This document shows, piece after piece, positions 29,690 to 41,279 of a stretch of 64,000 nt of DNA. Positions within the stretch are counted from its first letter, which is position 1. Each line of letters begins with the position of its first letter. Where the stretch lies: the NCBI GenBank assembly GCA_021234155.1, contig JAJEKV010000085.1, positions 1,622,896-1,686,895 on the forward strand, given 5' to 3'. The translations under genes and the position numbers were made by a program. The stretch comes from Isoetes taiwanensis (lineage: Eukaryota > Streptophyta > Lycopodiopsida > Isoetales > Isoetaceae). The notes beneath the pieces are model-generated. The model searched no databases. It saw only the letters and a program-made list of their open reading frames with translations, and was not told where the DNA came from.

Positions 29690-32330
29690 TCACTATCTTC
29701 TGAGTCGAAATTTTGTTGTGGATCATGTGTATGAACGCTTGTATCGTCTGTATGAAATTGTTTTAGGCGAAAACCATTAACCAAGCGTTTCCGTAAAGGG
29801 AGTGCCATCTAACTCGCTAGTTTGAAAACACCGGGTTGCACCACTTGAATAATTTGATCACGGTCCCAACCAATCAAATTTTAATTTGTCCGAAAAAATT
29901 TTTGTATCCGAATCATAGAGCGTAACCAAATCACCTTCTTTGAATGTTTTTGTCTTAAGATATTTGTCATGCAATGATTTCTGCAACTGTTGGCCATGAA
30001 GAACATGAATATAAGCGTCTCTCCTAAGTTCATCCAATTGTTCAAGTTGATAAACCTTTTCTTTAAGAGCGGCAGGTGGATTGTGTGCGGTAGCCAGTTG
30101 GAAACGCAGCGTCGGAAGGATATATTCAAAGGGCATAAGAGCTTCTTGACCATAAACCAATTTGAAAGGAGTGTGGCCAGTAGCAATTTTGAAACTGGTG
30201 TTATAAGCCCAAAGAACAGTAGGTATCTTGTCTTGCCAATCCGTGCGAGAGGCATCACAAATTTTCTTGAGAATAGTGATGAGAGTTTTGTTGGTGCTTT
30301 CAACCAAACCATTCCCTTGAGGATAGTAAGGTGTACTCTTCCTGTGCTGGATATGAAGATAATCCGTCAGCTCTTTGATGGTATGATTGACAAAATGAAC
30401 CCCATGATCACTAACAAGTTCCGTGAGACAACCAAAACGTGTGATGATGTGCGTGTAGAGAACCTTGGCCGTGCTGGCTGCAGTGTTATCCGGAAGTGCA
30501 CAGGCCTCCGCCCATTTTGTAGCATAATCTATGATGACCAGAATGTAACGGGCACGGGCGTGCCGCGCAGGAGGATCCATAGGCCCCACAAAGTCCATTC
30601 CCCATTTGCTGAAGGGAAGTGGCGTGGCGACCGGCGTCAACGGGAGAGCGTCACGCGTCATGGGCCGTCCCACACGCTGACAGACGTCACACGTGCGAGT
30701 GTGAGCATGGGCATCCTGCGTGGGCCAGAAATATCCTGCCAGAAGAATTTTGCGTGTCGTGGTGTCACCACTGAAATGACCACCACCAAGCCCTTCATGG
30801 GCTTGTCGAACGATATCGGGCACCTCATGAGGGAGAACACAACGACGGAGGACCATGTCTTTGCCACGTTTGTACAGATGGCCCGCAACCATGGTGTAGT
30901 CATGGACTTCACGGAGAAACTGACGGCGGCGTGAGCGAAGCTTTTCTGGGGAGAGGGTGGGATCTTCGGACGGAAGAGCACCAGTGAGGAGATACTGCTG
31001 AAAGTTGTGGAACCAGTGGGGCGTGGCTGTGACGAGGAACAGTTGAGCGTCTGGAAAGGCATCAGAAACACCCGTGGAGGTATCATCGGTGTGGATGCGT
31101 GAAAGATAATCGGGCACCACATGAGACTTGCCTGCCTTATGAACAATTTCAAAGGGAGCGAATTCTTGCAGAAGAAGAACCCAACGAGCAATTCGACCCG
31201 TGGGCGTGGCCTTGTTGATCAAATAAAGAAGAGCTTGATGATCAACAAAGAACTTGATCTTGCTGCCCAATAAGTAATGACGGAAACATTGGACACAGAA
31301 AACTAAGCCCAAAGCTTCCCGTTCCGTGGCAGAGTAGTTGCGCTCAGCAGGATTGAGTTTTCTGCTGGCGTAGCGGATTGGTTTATCCGTGTGCTCGTCA
31401 TGTGCCTGAGAGAGAACAACACCAATGGCAAAAGCAGAGACATCGACATGAACGTGAAAAGGCTTGTCCCATCGAGGAGGAACAAGGACCGGGGCCTGAG
31501 TAAGCAACAGCTTCAGCTTCTGGAAAGCCGCATCCGCCTGGGGATTCCAAGCCCAGTGGATTCATCACCCGTGAGTTTATGAATGGGGTCAGCAATAGCC
31601 GCAAGTCCAGGAATGAAGGTGGAATAGTAATTAACTTTACCCAGGAAGGAACGTGTCTCCTTAATATTAGATGGTGCTTGAGCCTTCAGTACGCAATTGA
31701 TTTTAGCAGGATCCGTGGTGATCCCTTCTTTACTAACCACATGACCCAAAAGAACACCTGAGGTGACGCAAAAGGTGCATTTCTCAGGATTTAGACTGAT
31801 GCCAGACTCATCACATTTTTGAAAGACCAGCTCTAACTTCTCCAAGTGATCATCCATGGAGCTGTAGGCTGAAAAGTCATCTTGAAAGATCTGGAGAAAA
31901 GGGTTATCCTTCATACAGTCATGAAAGACCGAGAGCATGATGCGCTGGAACGTGGACGGAGAGTTTGATAAACCAAAAGGAACCACCTTATAGGAAAAAG
32001 TGCCCCACGGGTGGTAAAGGTAGTTTTGAGTTGATCTTCTGGCTTGATAGAGATTTGATTGTACCCTGAAAAGCCATCCATGAAAGAGTACATCTCATGA
32101 CCAGCAACCTCTTCAAGAACCTGGTCTGTGAAGGGAAACGGGAAGTGATCACGCTCCGTGGCCTGATTGAGTTTACGATAGTCCACACAAACGCGGATCT
32201 TACCATTGTGCTTGAGAGCAATGACGATGGGGCTCACCCATTCCGAGTGTTTGACCTCATAAATCAAGCCAACAGCTAAAAGTTTGTCAATTTCGGCCTT
32301 GACACCTGGCCAATTATAATTTGGGTTGAG
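29690..32330 (-). pseudogene. Gypsy element 1 pol: RT, RNase H, integrase
   Basis: The RT begins about 32330. SEWVSPIVIALKHNGKIRVC (32240) and VDYRKLN are fingers/palm, and FMDGFSGYNQI is palm motif A (about 32080). After a frameshift near 31985, VPFGLSNSPSTFQR and the catalytic box FQDDFSAYS (about 31885; usually YxDD) are followed by LGHVVSKEGI and the thumb. A long uninterrupted ORF (31507-29858, 549 codons) encodes RNase H (HVDVSAFAIGVVLSQ, ATEREALGLVF, VDHQALLYL) and integrase with an HHCC finger (H..H..CDVCQ, about 30700). The integrase core has Asp in WGMDFVGPMD, Asp in VSDHGVHF and Glu in LVESTNKT, the D,D35E triad, then a GPY-like GDLVTLYDSD end. No chromodomain. The 549-codon ORF is unusually well preserved compared with the rest. 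Confidence 0.9.
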
Positions 32331-32939
32331 CCCAGATCATCGTTGCTAGATCGGGTGTGCATCAGGTTTGGTAGGAATGGTGAGTTCCCCCAATTCCTTT
32401 TTGATACCTCTAAGGTCTTTGTAGCTCCAGGCAAAAATATGTTTGAATTTTTTGAACAAATACAAAAGGCAAGGCTTTATAAGTGGGTGGAAGATTGGCT
32501 AAGCTAGGGCGACTTGGTTGATTGTTACCAATGTCCACTATGTCCACCTCAGGAGTTTGAATATGGGGAACAACCTCCATGTCCTGAACATGATGAGCAG
32601 GAGGGTGAAGCATGACGGGAGGAGCAGCATTTTGAGTGGTGAAGAAAAGGGGCTGCTGAGTGTCATCAAGCAATGGTTGCTTCATGACTAAGATGAACAT
32701 CTACCGCCTCGGAGGAAAGTTCCGTATCCGAAAAATGGTCAAGACGTTGAATTCTATTACAAGAAGCTAGGTAAGGATCAAGAAGGGCTGCCACAGCCTG
32801 GTCCTGATCTAGAGTCATCTCACCCCAAGGATCAGCATACTCAGGGTAGGAGGAAAGAGGCAGACTCGCGGGTGGAGCCTGAACATGATAGATGTTCTGT
32901 GCTTCTTCAGAATCAGTGTCGGAGATGGAAGGTTCAAAG

Positions 32940-33400
32940 ATTTTCAATGTAGCTTAACTTGCCGCCTCCAAATCCATGGTAGCATTGAGATGACCATCAG
33001 TGATAACAAGTTGGTCCGTGGTCCAAGAATGAATAATTTTAGCGGAGAAAAGGTCGTTCAACCAGCATCTCATAGTCACCCAGATCTTCTCCAGCTTTCC
33101 AAACGCCAAATTCCAAGGGGAATTTGAGATCACCAATACTAATATGAAGGAGAGGAGTGATGCCCGAGGTCGCGATATATGACCATTGGCCAACTTGATG
33201 TCATATGGGGCACCTGTATAATTGTTTGATTCCCAATTGCTTCCCCGAGCTTATCAAGAATAAGATTGACAAAGATCGCCTCCATCGATTTGAACATGAT
33301 TGATGTGCCGAAAGTGCACCATGGCATGCACCGCGGGTGTGGACGTCGCAACAGCCCAACAAGAACAAAAGAGGGAAGAGGTAATCGATCTTTGAGAGCC
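32940..33400 (-). pseudogene. Gypsy element 1 protease region
   Basis: The minus-strand translation at about 33325-33225 gives VQIDGGAFVNLILDKLGEAI, matching the active-site region of retropepsin-like proteases (Asp-Ser/Thr-Gly-Ala) with Gly at the second position, as seen in several plant gypsy proteases. Some 25 residues later QVPHMTSSWP and a YI-I-L block continue the domain, with a frame change near 33140. It lies between gag and RT as expected. Stops at 32954 and 33254 separate it from its neighbours in different frames. Confidence 0.65.
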
Positions 33401-35160
33401 GCAGAGTTTCAAAATGGTGGCCAGCTTCTGGCAAGTTCTTCTTGAAGTTCCAAAGGAACATGAGAAAATGGATCGCCAGGATCCAAAGGAGCGTGAGTCT
33501 CGTGGTAAAGAAGCGGAAACCTCCTTGAGAAGCTCCACCTCTGCAGCGATATTTGGATACGGCTGAGACCGTGTGCTTGTAGAGGACGACGGTGCCTCCT
33601 GACGCTGCTGAGCTCGAGTTGTGGCATGAACACTTGCCAGTGTGTGGCCTTCCGCAGCCTGCATGAGTTTGAGGATACTCTGTCTCACCTTGGGCATGAC
33701 GTGAGGCATGAGTTTATCTAGGTCAGGTGCGAAATGAACTTTTTTGTCATCTTCATGTGGTACCGTCTCTACAGCAAAAGCTGGTTGCGTGTCATGAGGG
33801 ATGATGGTCAAGGGTCGTGAAGCCCGGGTCTGGCGTGAAACCAAACCAACCCAATTTGACGACTGCACCGGAGGGTTTAGTGCCTGATAGATTTCCTCTT
33901 GAGCTTGTTGATCCAGAGAATTTGAGGTAGATGTGGTTTGCTGAGGTCTCTGTTGTTGAGGCAGCCGTGGGGGCTTTCTTAAAACAGGACGTGGGCCTAG
34001 CAACCCACAGCTGATAGGCCATGAGGCGTACAGACGCAGGTTGATTCGTACCTGGAAGTTGGACTTGAACTTGGGGAAGTTGAGGGCATGCCGTGGTGGT
34101 ATGACCCCATTCATGACAATGATAGCATTGAGCCTTGGAGGGATCAAAAGGAGGACGGGAGCCTTGTCCCCGCGGATCTACGAGGTTGTTGCGCTTTGTT
34201 GATACCGCTATGGTTGTTGAGCCGATATCGGCCAGGTTGTGGAGCCGGATATGCTGAAGTTTGTTGAGCTTGATACGGCTGAGGCTGATATGGTTGTTGT
34301 TGCGGAGGCGTGGTCTGTACTTGAAAAACCATTTTATTCCCCGGGGGGTGTAGGATGCTTAACGAGTGCATTCCTCCGCGGCATGATTGCACATATTGTA
34401 CCTTTTACAATCGCGGAGGTCCATTTGAGGAGTTGCATTCATTGACCAAATGTCCTTGATATTTACGATATGGCACCGATCGAGAGCGCTGGGATTGGTT
34501 TGTGGAGGCCGGACGGCCCGAGGAACCATGACGGGGGGCATGAAAGGTAGTTCCGCGGAGAGCAACACCGCCGAGGAGACATTGACCGAAAGTGATTGAC
34601 CAATTCAATCGCCGCTCCAAAGTCTTGGGACCGCGATATACTGTCATGAGATCTAATGGCGGAGGAAGGCCCCCGCAAAACCGCACAAGAATCGGCTTTT
34701 GGCGTGGGGTACTCCCCGAGTTTACTAATGAGAATGTGAAGACGGCCGGCAAATCACGCCAGCAGAACTTCGGTGGGTTGCTGCTGAAGATCATTGAGTT
34801 GCTTGAGCAGGAGTTGATCATCATCCGTGGTGCCATAGTGAGAAAGGAATGCGGTTTTCATTTCTTGCCAATTTTGCTTCCAGTGGCTTTTGTTGGCCAT
34901 TAGCCATTGATGAGGGGCGCCTCGTAGCGTGGTTGAAAAAATGTGAAACTTTAGTTGAGGTTGAGCATGACCATTGAGAATGGCCAAGGCCTCGAATTCC
35001 TCCATGTGTGCTTGAGCACTTTGGTCCAGAGGTTTGCCTTTAGTGTTGCCAAAAGTTGGATAAGTCAGCTTCAAATTTTGAGGAGGAGATGAAGGCGGAA
35101 CTGGCGCATAGACAGGTGGAGCATATGTAGGAACATAGCTGGTGGGAACAGCCATGGGCT
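33400..35160 (-). pseudogene. Gypsy element 1 gag
   Basis: The minus strand from 35155 gives a Pro-rich N-terminus (YAPVPPSSPPQN), then the retrotransposon gag core (YPTFGNTKGKPLDQSA, HIFSTTLRGAPHQWL, WQEMKTAFLSHYG; about 35040-34830). After a frame change it continues with a Cys/His region near 34490-34430 (GHLVNECNSS). A Gln/Pro-rich linker follows (about 34310-34230), then a clean CCHC zinc knuckle, CYHCHEWGHTTTAC (34090-34134), the nucleic-acid binding motif. The end (33900-33400) is Ser/Gln-rich. The 34680-34400 stretch is badly frameshifted. Gag packages element RNA into virus-like particles. Confidence 0.85.
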
Positions 35161-35719
35161 GAGAACCAGTTGGTATTGGAACAAAAAAACCTGGAGGGCC
35201 AGTGAAAGGAGCTTCCTGTGGGGAAGGACCATGGGAGCCCTCCTCATTTGGCTTGAGATCAGTGAGTTAGTAGACCGGAAGAGCATGATGAAGGGATGGA
35301 GAAGCCTAAAATTCATGAATGTGGGGAGGGCCAAAGGAAACTTGAGGGTAGCCCATCCCAGCAGGAGGTGAAGAAGGGGGTATGGCCTGAAGGTATATGA
35401 ATATAGGTGCTTTCAGGAGTCTGGAAATAGTGAGGCGTGGGCTGAACAAAAAAGGATGTGGTGACCGAGGTTGAGAACAATGCCGATAATAATGTGGGGA
35501 GACCCCGGTCGAATGAGCACGAGGGGTAGGAGGTGCCGACCGAAGCTCGAGCGCACACCCACCACCCTCACGTCATAGGCGCTGTCATACATATCCTCGA
35601 ACATCCTCGCATCGCTGATGGCGCCCAAACGAAGCCGCTTGGCAAAGAAGGTCTTCGTGGGTGAAAGCACGATGAGACATGGAAAGAAGAAAGGAAAGAT
35701 CGCACCCGGCAAATGCATG

Positions 35720-36300
35720 TGTTTGGGGTCCGGTTCTGAACTCCTCAAAAGACAACCCTCCGTGGAGGACCCTTGATCAAACAGAGAATCCGTAGCCGTG
35801 GTCCGCGGGATTTGCAAAAGAACAAAATGAAAGAAAAAAGAGAGAAGAGAAAAAAAAAGACAAATGAGAACAAATGAGAACGTAACTCCTTGATATCAAT
35901 GAAGATACATGAGATCTCTCAATAGAGAGAAAAAACAGAGGGAGAGAAGAACCAAAAACTCATCTAGCTCTCAATGCTAGCTCTACTCATATATATAGTA
36001 CAATGGCCTTTGGCCCAATATAGATACTCTGTCAGATCTCGGTGCCGACTCCTGGAAGGAGGCCTGATTTGCAGGAATGTTGGCGGTGCCTATTGAGGTG
36101 CTGGCTGAATGCCGCCGACGCCGGACAATCGCATTGCTCACTTTCTCGCCGCTTTGGCGCGGGCGTGGCCTTCTGCGTGGCCTTCTCATTGGGTCTTCAT
36201 GGGCTTTTGACAAATTTGACTGACCGACCGCGGGCTCCTTTGTTCTTGACACGGTCCGAGGTGTGCATGAATAGTCCCGTACTGGGACGCATGACTAACA
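35720..36300 (-). repeat. 5' LTR of gypsy element 1
   Basis: About 581 bp, collinear with 25182-25779. It differs by scattered substitutions and small indels, including loss of a GCCTTCTGC repeat. The visible divergence suggests insertion was not very recent. No convincing tRNA-primer site follows at 35719 on the minus strand. Confidence 0.9.
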
Positions 36301-36302
36301 TC

Positions 36303-36790
36303 GAAGTATTCGAACCTTGAATGTGCCCTCGTATGCCCCGGTGACACCCACATAAATGGGTAGAAGCTTACTACCATAAATGTCTAAACCGCTTTGCCCA
36401 GTTGGCTAAGGGCATGTCGGTTAGGAACGTTACATTTGGTATCGAGCAGGTCTCAAGTTCGAGTCTCCATGGGTGCCTATATGCATGGATAATTTGCAAA
36501 GACTTGGTAATCATTGTGACATGGTACATAGTATAGCGTTGGATGCTCGAGGACGGGCATAGTTCTAGTGGGAGAGACCGTAATGCTCGAGGGGGCGGGC
36601 ATAGTTCTAGTGGGAGAGGCGCGTAACAGGGCCCATGACCGCCGAAAGTATTCGAACCTTGAATGTGCCTCGTAAGCCGTTCGAGACACCAAAGATAAAT
36701 GGGTAGAAGCGACTACTCATAAATGTCTAGACAGTTTTGCCCAGTTGGCTAAGGGCATGTCGGTAGGAACATTACAATCAATGATTGACA
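36303..36790 (+). repeat. Duplicated 3' part of the Rep element, with tRNA-like boxes
   Basis: Two direct copies: 36303-36440 and 36648-36775, both reading gtattcgaaccttgaatgtg, then ataaatgggtagaag, ataaatgtcta and gcccagttggctaagggcat. The second copy is preceded by taacagggcccatgac, which matches the left flank of the gypsy insertion (25155-25175). It therefore shows what the uninterrupted site looks like. Copy 1 also contains a box-A-like GCCCAGTTGGCTAAGGGC (36397) and a box-B-like AAGTTCGAGTC (36456). Between the copies lies a 40-bp direct repeat (atgctcgagg-gggcatagttctagtggga, 36542 and 36580). Confidence 0.6.
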
Positions 36791-36799
36791 GGATTGAAA

Positions 36800-37960
36800 A
36801 GAGAAGACGCAGGTATTGGAATGATGTGCTCACTGAAAATGAGATGGAGGTTTGATTTAAATGTGAGAACCTTGCTAACATCTTTAGACCAAATGCCCTT
36901 GTGCTTGTGAATACAAAGTACATCCCCTTTAATGTGGATGACTACACAGGTTTATTAAAATATCCTCTATTTTAAAAATATGGTTGCGAAGTGATGGCAC
37001 CATCACACGTGCCATTTTTTATTTGCCATGGAGAGTACTTATTCGGAATGATGTTTTCTTTCCTAGAGGGCATGTTGTGGAGCACATGCAAAGATATGAG
37101 GTGTGATTTCCATTTTCCGGCTTTGTGGACATGCTTGGGTTTGATTCCCAAGGAGCCTATAGTTAGTTGCCTTTTCATTTGTGAATCTTTGTTAGAGACA
37201 CGTATTTTGATGTGTAAATTACATTAAGGTTTACCATTATGTATTCGGTATATAAGTTTATTTTAGTTTGGGCATAATTTATGCAGTTGGTATTCCAGTT
37301 TTAGGGTTTCCATCATGATGGCTAGGATTTAGTCTCAGATGGTATGTTCCAGTTTCGCGTCAAGATTTGGTGATAAGGATGGATTTGGCAACAAGGATGG
37401 GACATTGAAAATAATATCATATATAGCTTTGCCATTTTCCCCTAACGCTTTCCTTCACCGTGGAGCACTCCCCATGCTTGTACTATATCATCGCTCCTTT
37501 GTAATTCCTAGCCTTAGAAGCCAACTTGTGGCATGAAGGCAGCTTTGATACATTTGAATAACCGTTTGGAGTTGTTTATAAATTTATAGATAAGGTAGGG
37601 CGATGGTGGTGGACTTTTGCCTATGAGAAAGACTCTGGGCTTGTTTTGAGTGCTTTTCTCGTGTAGAGGGCCTTAATTCATGGCTTCAATTGAAGAGCAT
37701 CTAGGGTTTCCACTTTTTTGTTTTCCTACTATTTGTGACAGAGGCGAGGCATAAGTGCATGCCATTTTTGGGGTAAGCAGATTGATGTTTTCTTCGAGAA
37801 ATTTATTCTTTTTGTTGGATGAGAAGCCTCTCTGTTGTTGCCTAGTTTGGCAGGGGTTTTACTTTCCCTTGTGTTGTGTGTGTGAAGCGCAGTTGTAGCC
37901 AGTTTAAACTTTATAAGGGTTTTCCAGTTGTTAGTAGCTGGATAGGAGCACGCGTGCGCT
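36800..37960. other. Between the Rep copies; weak coding signal only
   Basis: At 36790-36960 the plus strand is open in one frame with one stop (RRRRYWNDVLTENEMEV; IFRPNALVLVNTKYIPF). At 36991-37227 a 78-codon ORF follows. Both may be remains of the Rep element's C-terminal or accessory ORF, but I recognise no motif. 37230-37960 is AT-rich without features. Confidence 0.35.
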
Positions 37961-37967
37961 TTGGCAG

Positions 37968-39445
37968 ATGGCGACCAGGGATCATGATACCAATTTGGGT
38001 CTGCGCAGGTATGTGGATCGGGATGTGGATGCAATGGGGGATGGTTTTATTTTGCTTCATCTTGAAAGATGGCGCCTGTGGAGAGCAATTACCGTTGTTG
38101 TGGTTTGTTCTCGCTTTCTTCTATTTTCCATCATGATGACGAAGAGAACAGCGAGAAAGGGCAATGCTGCCGCCGCCCATGTGCCCCTCTCTGCTGTGGA
38201 TTCTGCGCGTGTTGATGGCTCTGCACAGATACAATTCCTCTTCCATGCCCAAAATGAACTGGGAAGCAATTGATGTCTCTGTGACACTAGGACTGTCAGG
38301 GCATGATGTCTCGCGTAGTTTCTTTGACGCCCTTTCATCATTCTGTGATAGAATATATGTGGCTAGTGCGGCTGCCCTGGAGAGGGGATCTTCTGCGGAT
38401 CACCTTCATGTCCAAGCTGTGCTGAAAGCATGCTATAAGACACCAAAAGCCATGAATGAGGCTATTAAGAGGGATTTCAATTGGCCTTCCAAACCAGTTG
38501 TTGTTGTGTTGGTCTGCAAAGCCCTCAAGAATAACAGGCTACACTATTTCGAGGGTATGGTGGGGTATTGTTGAAGGACATAGGTAAGGTGCACTACTCT
38601 AGCCATCTCCATAACATATCTGAATCCATGATTGAGAAGGGGAAGGATCTCTATCTAAGATGGGGTGATGGGGACATAAAATGTTTGTGTGTGTTGGATA
38701 ACAGGAACTTGTTGAATAAGGCCACTCACTTTGAATTTTACCACGGTGGTCGTAGACTCACTCCTAGCTTGACATGTACTATTTGTAGGATGCTTTCGGG
38801 AATGGAAAGTACACTTTGAGCGTGAGCTGGATTATTCCTTGAACAATGCTCATGTGAATGAGCGAGTAAAAGTGGTGCCTAGGGGTTCTCTTGAACCCGC
38901 CCTCTGCATGCCATCGATGTCGGGGACTATCTGTTTGATTTTCTGCGGGGTATGTGGGTACGTGGAACGGAATGGTCCTAGTAGCCGTACGGTGATACTA
39001 GGATGATTCAGTGCCACGATGAACTGGATTGTAACTTTGAAGAACTTTGTGATCTATCCTTTAGCCCTGAACTAGAAATCCCAGACCATGGTATAGATTA
39101 CGTCCCCATTCATACTGGGGACCACACCATGACTGTTGGTTGATTCTATATGTGGTTTCTTTGATGTATAGTTTCAACTTGTTTCTATTTTTCTTGATCA
39201 TGGTTTGTGGTGGTGGCGCCTTCTTACAAGGTTGGAATGGAGAGCAATGGAAATTCGAGGGTGAGATGGGCCACCCCATCCCGAAACTTGGACCCCTCTT
39301 TAATAAGCTCCAAAATTGATGCATCGGCTGATCCTCGGGCATATCCTCCCTCGAGAACATGTTTTAGTGCGAGGGAGTTCATATCAAACATTATGCAGTT
39401 AGTAAACGAGGCCCACAGAATTGCGGCTTCCCTTAGGACTTGAGG
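37968..39445 (+). pseudogene. HUH/Rep-type endonuclease gene, copy B
   Basis: An ATG at 37968 opens 101 codons. After one frameshift (about 38230-38270) the frame continues to 38572 and, after a one-base loss inside motif III, on to about 38820. Motif II reads DHLHVQAVLKA (His codons 38401-38403 and 38407-38409), an exact His-x-His pattern of HUH endonucleases. Motif III reads GYC, then LKD in the next frame (Tyr 38566-38568, Lys 38574-38576). The spacing of about 55 residues fits Rep domains. DVSVTLGLSGHD, 40-50 residues before motif II, may be motif I. Downstream conserved blocks (DNRNLLNKATHFEFY; KYTLSVSWIIP) are shared with copy A. A separate 78-codon ORF follows at 39207-39443. By motifs this is a rolling-circle-type Rep of a eukaryotic HUH transposon or an integrated CRESS-like replicon. 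It is frameshifted, so inactive here. Confidence 0.65.
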
Positions 39446-39459
39446 AGGCGGTTGATAGA

Positions 39460-41100
39460 TTTTTTATCTTGCTTATCACGACAATTTCTAGTGTTGCTGG
39501 GAGCAACTTGGGGCTCCGATGTCTAAGTTCTACGCACTAAGATCACATATGAGCCTTGATAGGGGTTTGCTGACCCAGGAGATCCGCTAGCGATCTTTGT
39601 CGTGGGGCTACATCACGGAAAACCTATGAACTAGAGCTTTATCTTCTTGGCGTAATTGTGTAACGGGTTATTAAGGCGTGTCGTGTTAATGGCGCTTGTG
39701 CGGTGTACATTTCTTGACGATGAATATGTAATGCTTGTTATTCGATGCCTTGTTATCCCCGGACTAGTTTTTTATTATACGTTTGTGGCCATGGTTACTA
39801 AGACTTGTAGACTTTTTGGTGGGCTTGACCCGACTAGGCATAGAGGCGATCCCTCTCGTATGTGCCTTATGCCTGGATGAGCATTGGCATGGCGCTGGGG
39901 TTCAATTCCCATGCCAATCGACCGCTGCAACTTGAGTGGCGTCCGGTGGCGCGGGTCCGGATCGTCCCCATGCATAGGCTTATTATAACTATGAGGAAAC
40001 CACCCGATGAGCGGGTGAGACATGAGCATTAGATTGGAATTGGGGTTCGATTCTCCAGGCTCATGTCACATTGGGACGTTGTTGTTATGCTAGAGGCTTA
40101 CAATTCGGTGTTGTATTGGTATGACGTCATGTTGTATACATACCATAATCTTTGTATACGATGCTAACCAATGGTGCTTTAATCTTTAGGCACCCCCTTT
40201 AAAAGCGAGGTCCATGGGGGTTGATTTTGACCCAAATTGACTTGGAAAGGGCGCATAGGATCTATGGAGAGAGAATATTCCATGAACTATGCTACAATCA
40301 TCGGTCTTTTATGAAGGGGCGTCTAGCCTACATCAGAATGAAGCTTTTTTGTTGTGCTTTTATCTATTATTGTATTTGGATAGTGTAGTAGAAGGCACGA
40401 GTGTATTGAAGACTCAGTTACAATCGTTTTGGAGATCCCTAAATAATAAAAACTCGCGTTTAATCTCTCAAACAATGGCGTGTAAGGACGGACTCTAGTT
40501 CCAAAGTGAGCATATGTAGGAGAATATGCCCACGTCCTAAAGTGAATAATAGAGAGGTACAATCAGGGCCTCCACTTAGATTTTGCTTAAACAAGCAAAA
40601 TGTAGTGCTATTGCTACTTACCAGATTTTAAGAAAATACCCTCTAATTTGGCGGATTTACCAAGCATTTTGCAAATTTTTTATCAAAAATTTTCCTCCTA
40701 AGATCTACCTTACAAACCAGATTTTAACAACTTTAACCGCATCTACCTTACAAACTAGATTTTAACAACTTTTAAACCGGATATTCTGGGAGGAACCCCC
40801 CAAATCTGGAGCCCTTGGGTACAATGATAATACATACATTACAACTAGAAAGTCAAAGGAGGATCCAGTGGTAAAGACTTGCATACCAATACATCCCTTT
40901 TCTTGGTTATGTGATATGCGTGTCCCTCTTCTATTCTATGCTTATACTACTTGCTTGTTTGTTCAGGTTTTGATATGTTATAAGTGAAATATTGCACGTC
41001 CTCTTGAAGTCAACTGTTCAACCATTGGTACAGCGGTGGGAAGCATAGCCAGCTCACTTTAACATATGTCTCCGAAGTCAACCACAATATTTTCAATGAA
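39460..41100. other. No gene recognised
   Basis: Mixed-composition DNA. Two T-arm-like sequences (ggggttcaattcccatgcc, about 39897; ggggttcgattctccaggc, about 40045) recall tRNA-derived elements, but no D-arm partner or cloverleaf is evident. Confidence 0.3.
40703..40778. repeat. Tandem duplication, 38 bp x 2
   Basis: ATCTACCTTACAAACCAGAT and its continuation at 40703-40740 repeat at 40741-40778 with few changes. Confidence 0.75.
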
Positions 41101-41279
41101 GCTTCTCTCGAAGACAACCGGAAATGCTTATGCCTATGTGCTTGGCTTCAACAAACTCGCTATTGCAGATGTTCCTTAGCTTCAACATAAAAATTGAGTT
41201 CAAACCTTCTTTGCAGCTTTGCTCAACTATCAGATCTTATAGGTCCGCTAGAAATGCCCATGTCTCCACTCAATTCTGG

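Larger units (their letters stand above)
25182..36300 (-). mobile_element. Full-length Ty3/gypsy LTR retrotransposon with an extra 3' ORF
   Basis: Two LTRs bound an 11.1-kb element on the minus strand: 5' LTR 36300-35720 and 3' LTR 25779-25182, starting TGTTAG and ending AACA. The flanks are tcgag on the left and tcgaa on the right, a 5-bp target duplication with one change. Order on the minus strand: gag (35160-33400), protease (about 33330-33230), RT, RNase H, integrase (32330-29690), then about 3 kb of additional ORF and a G-rich polypurine tract. No chromodomain follows the integrase, so it is probably a non-chromovirus gypsy lineage; the extra 3' region recalls Tat- or Athila-type elements. 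It is inserted in the Rep copy A element. Frameshifts in gag, RT and the extra ORF show it is no longer autonomous. Confidence 0.9.

Noticed and set aside
29990-30934. A 314-codon plus-strand ORF
   Set aside because: It lies exactly opposite the integrase/RNase H frame, which has clear domains; the plus translation has none.
36390-36480. A tRNA gene
   Set aside because: Box-A-like and box-B-like sequences are present, but the T-stem does not pair well and no acceptor or anticodon arm can be drawn. Kept only as tRNA-like boxes in a repeat.
39890-40070. Two tRNA T-arm-like sequences (ggggttcaattcc, ggggttcgattct)
   Set aside because: No matching D-arm, anticodon arm or acceptor stem within tRNA distance.
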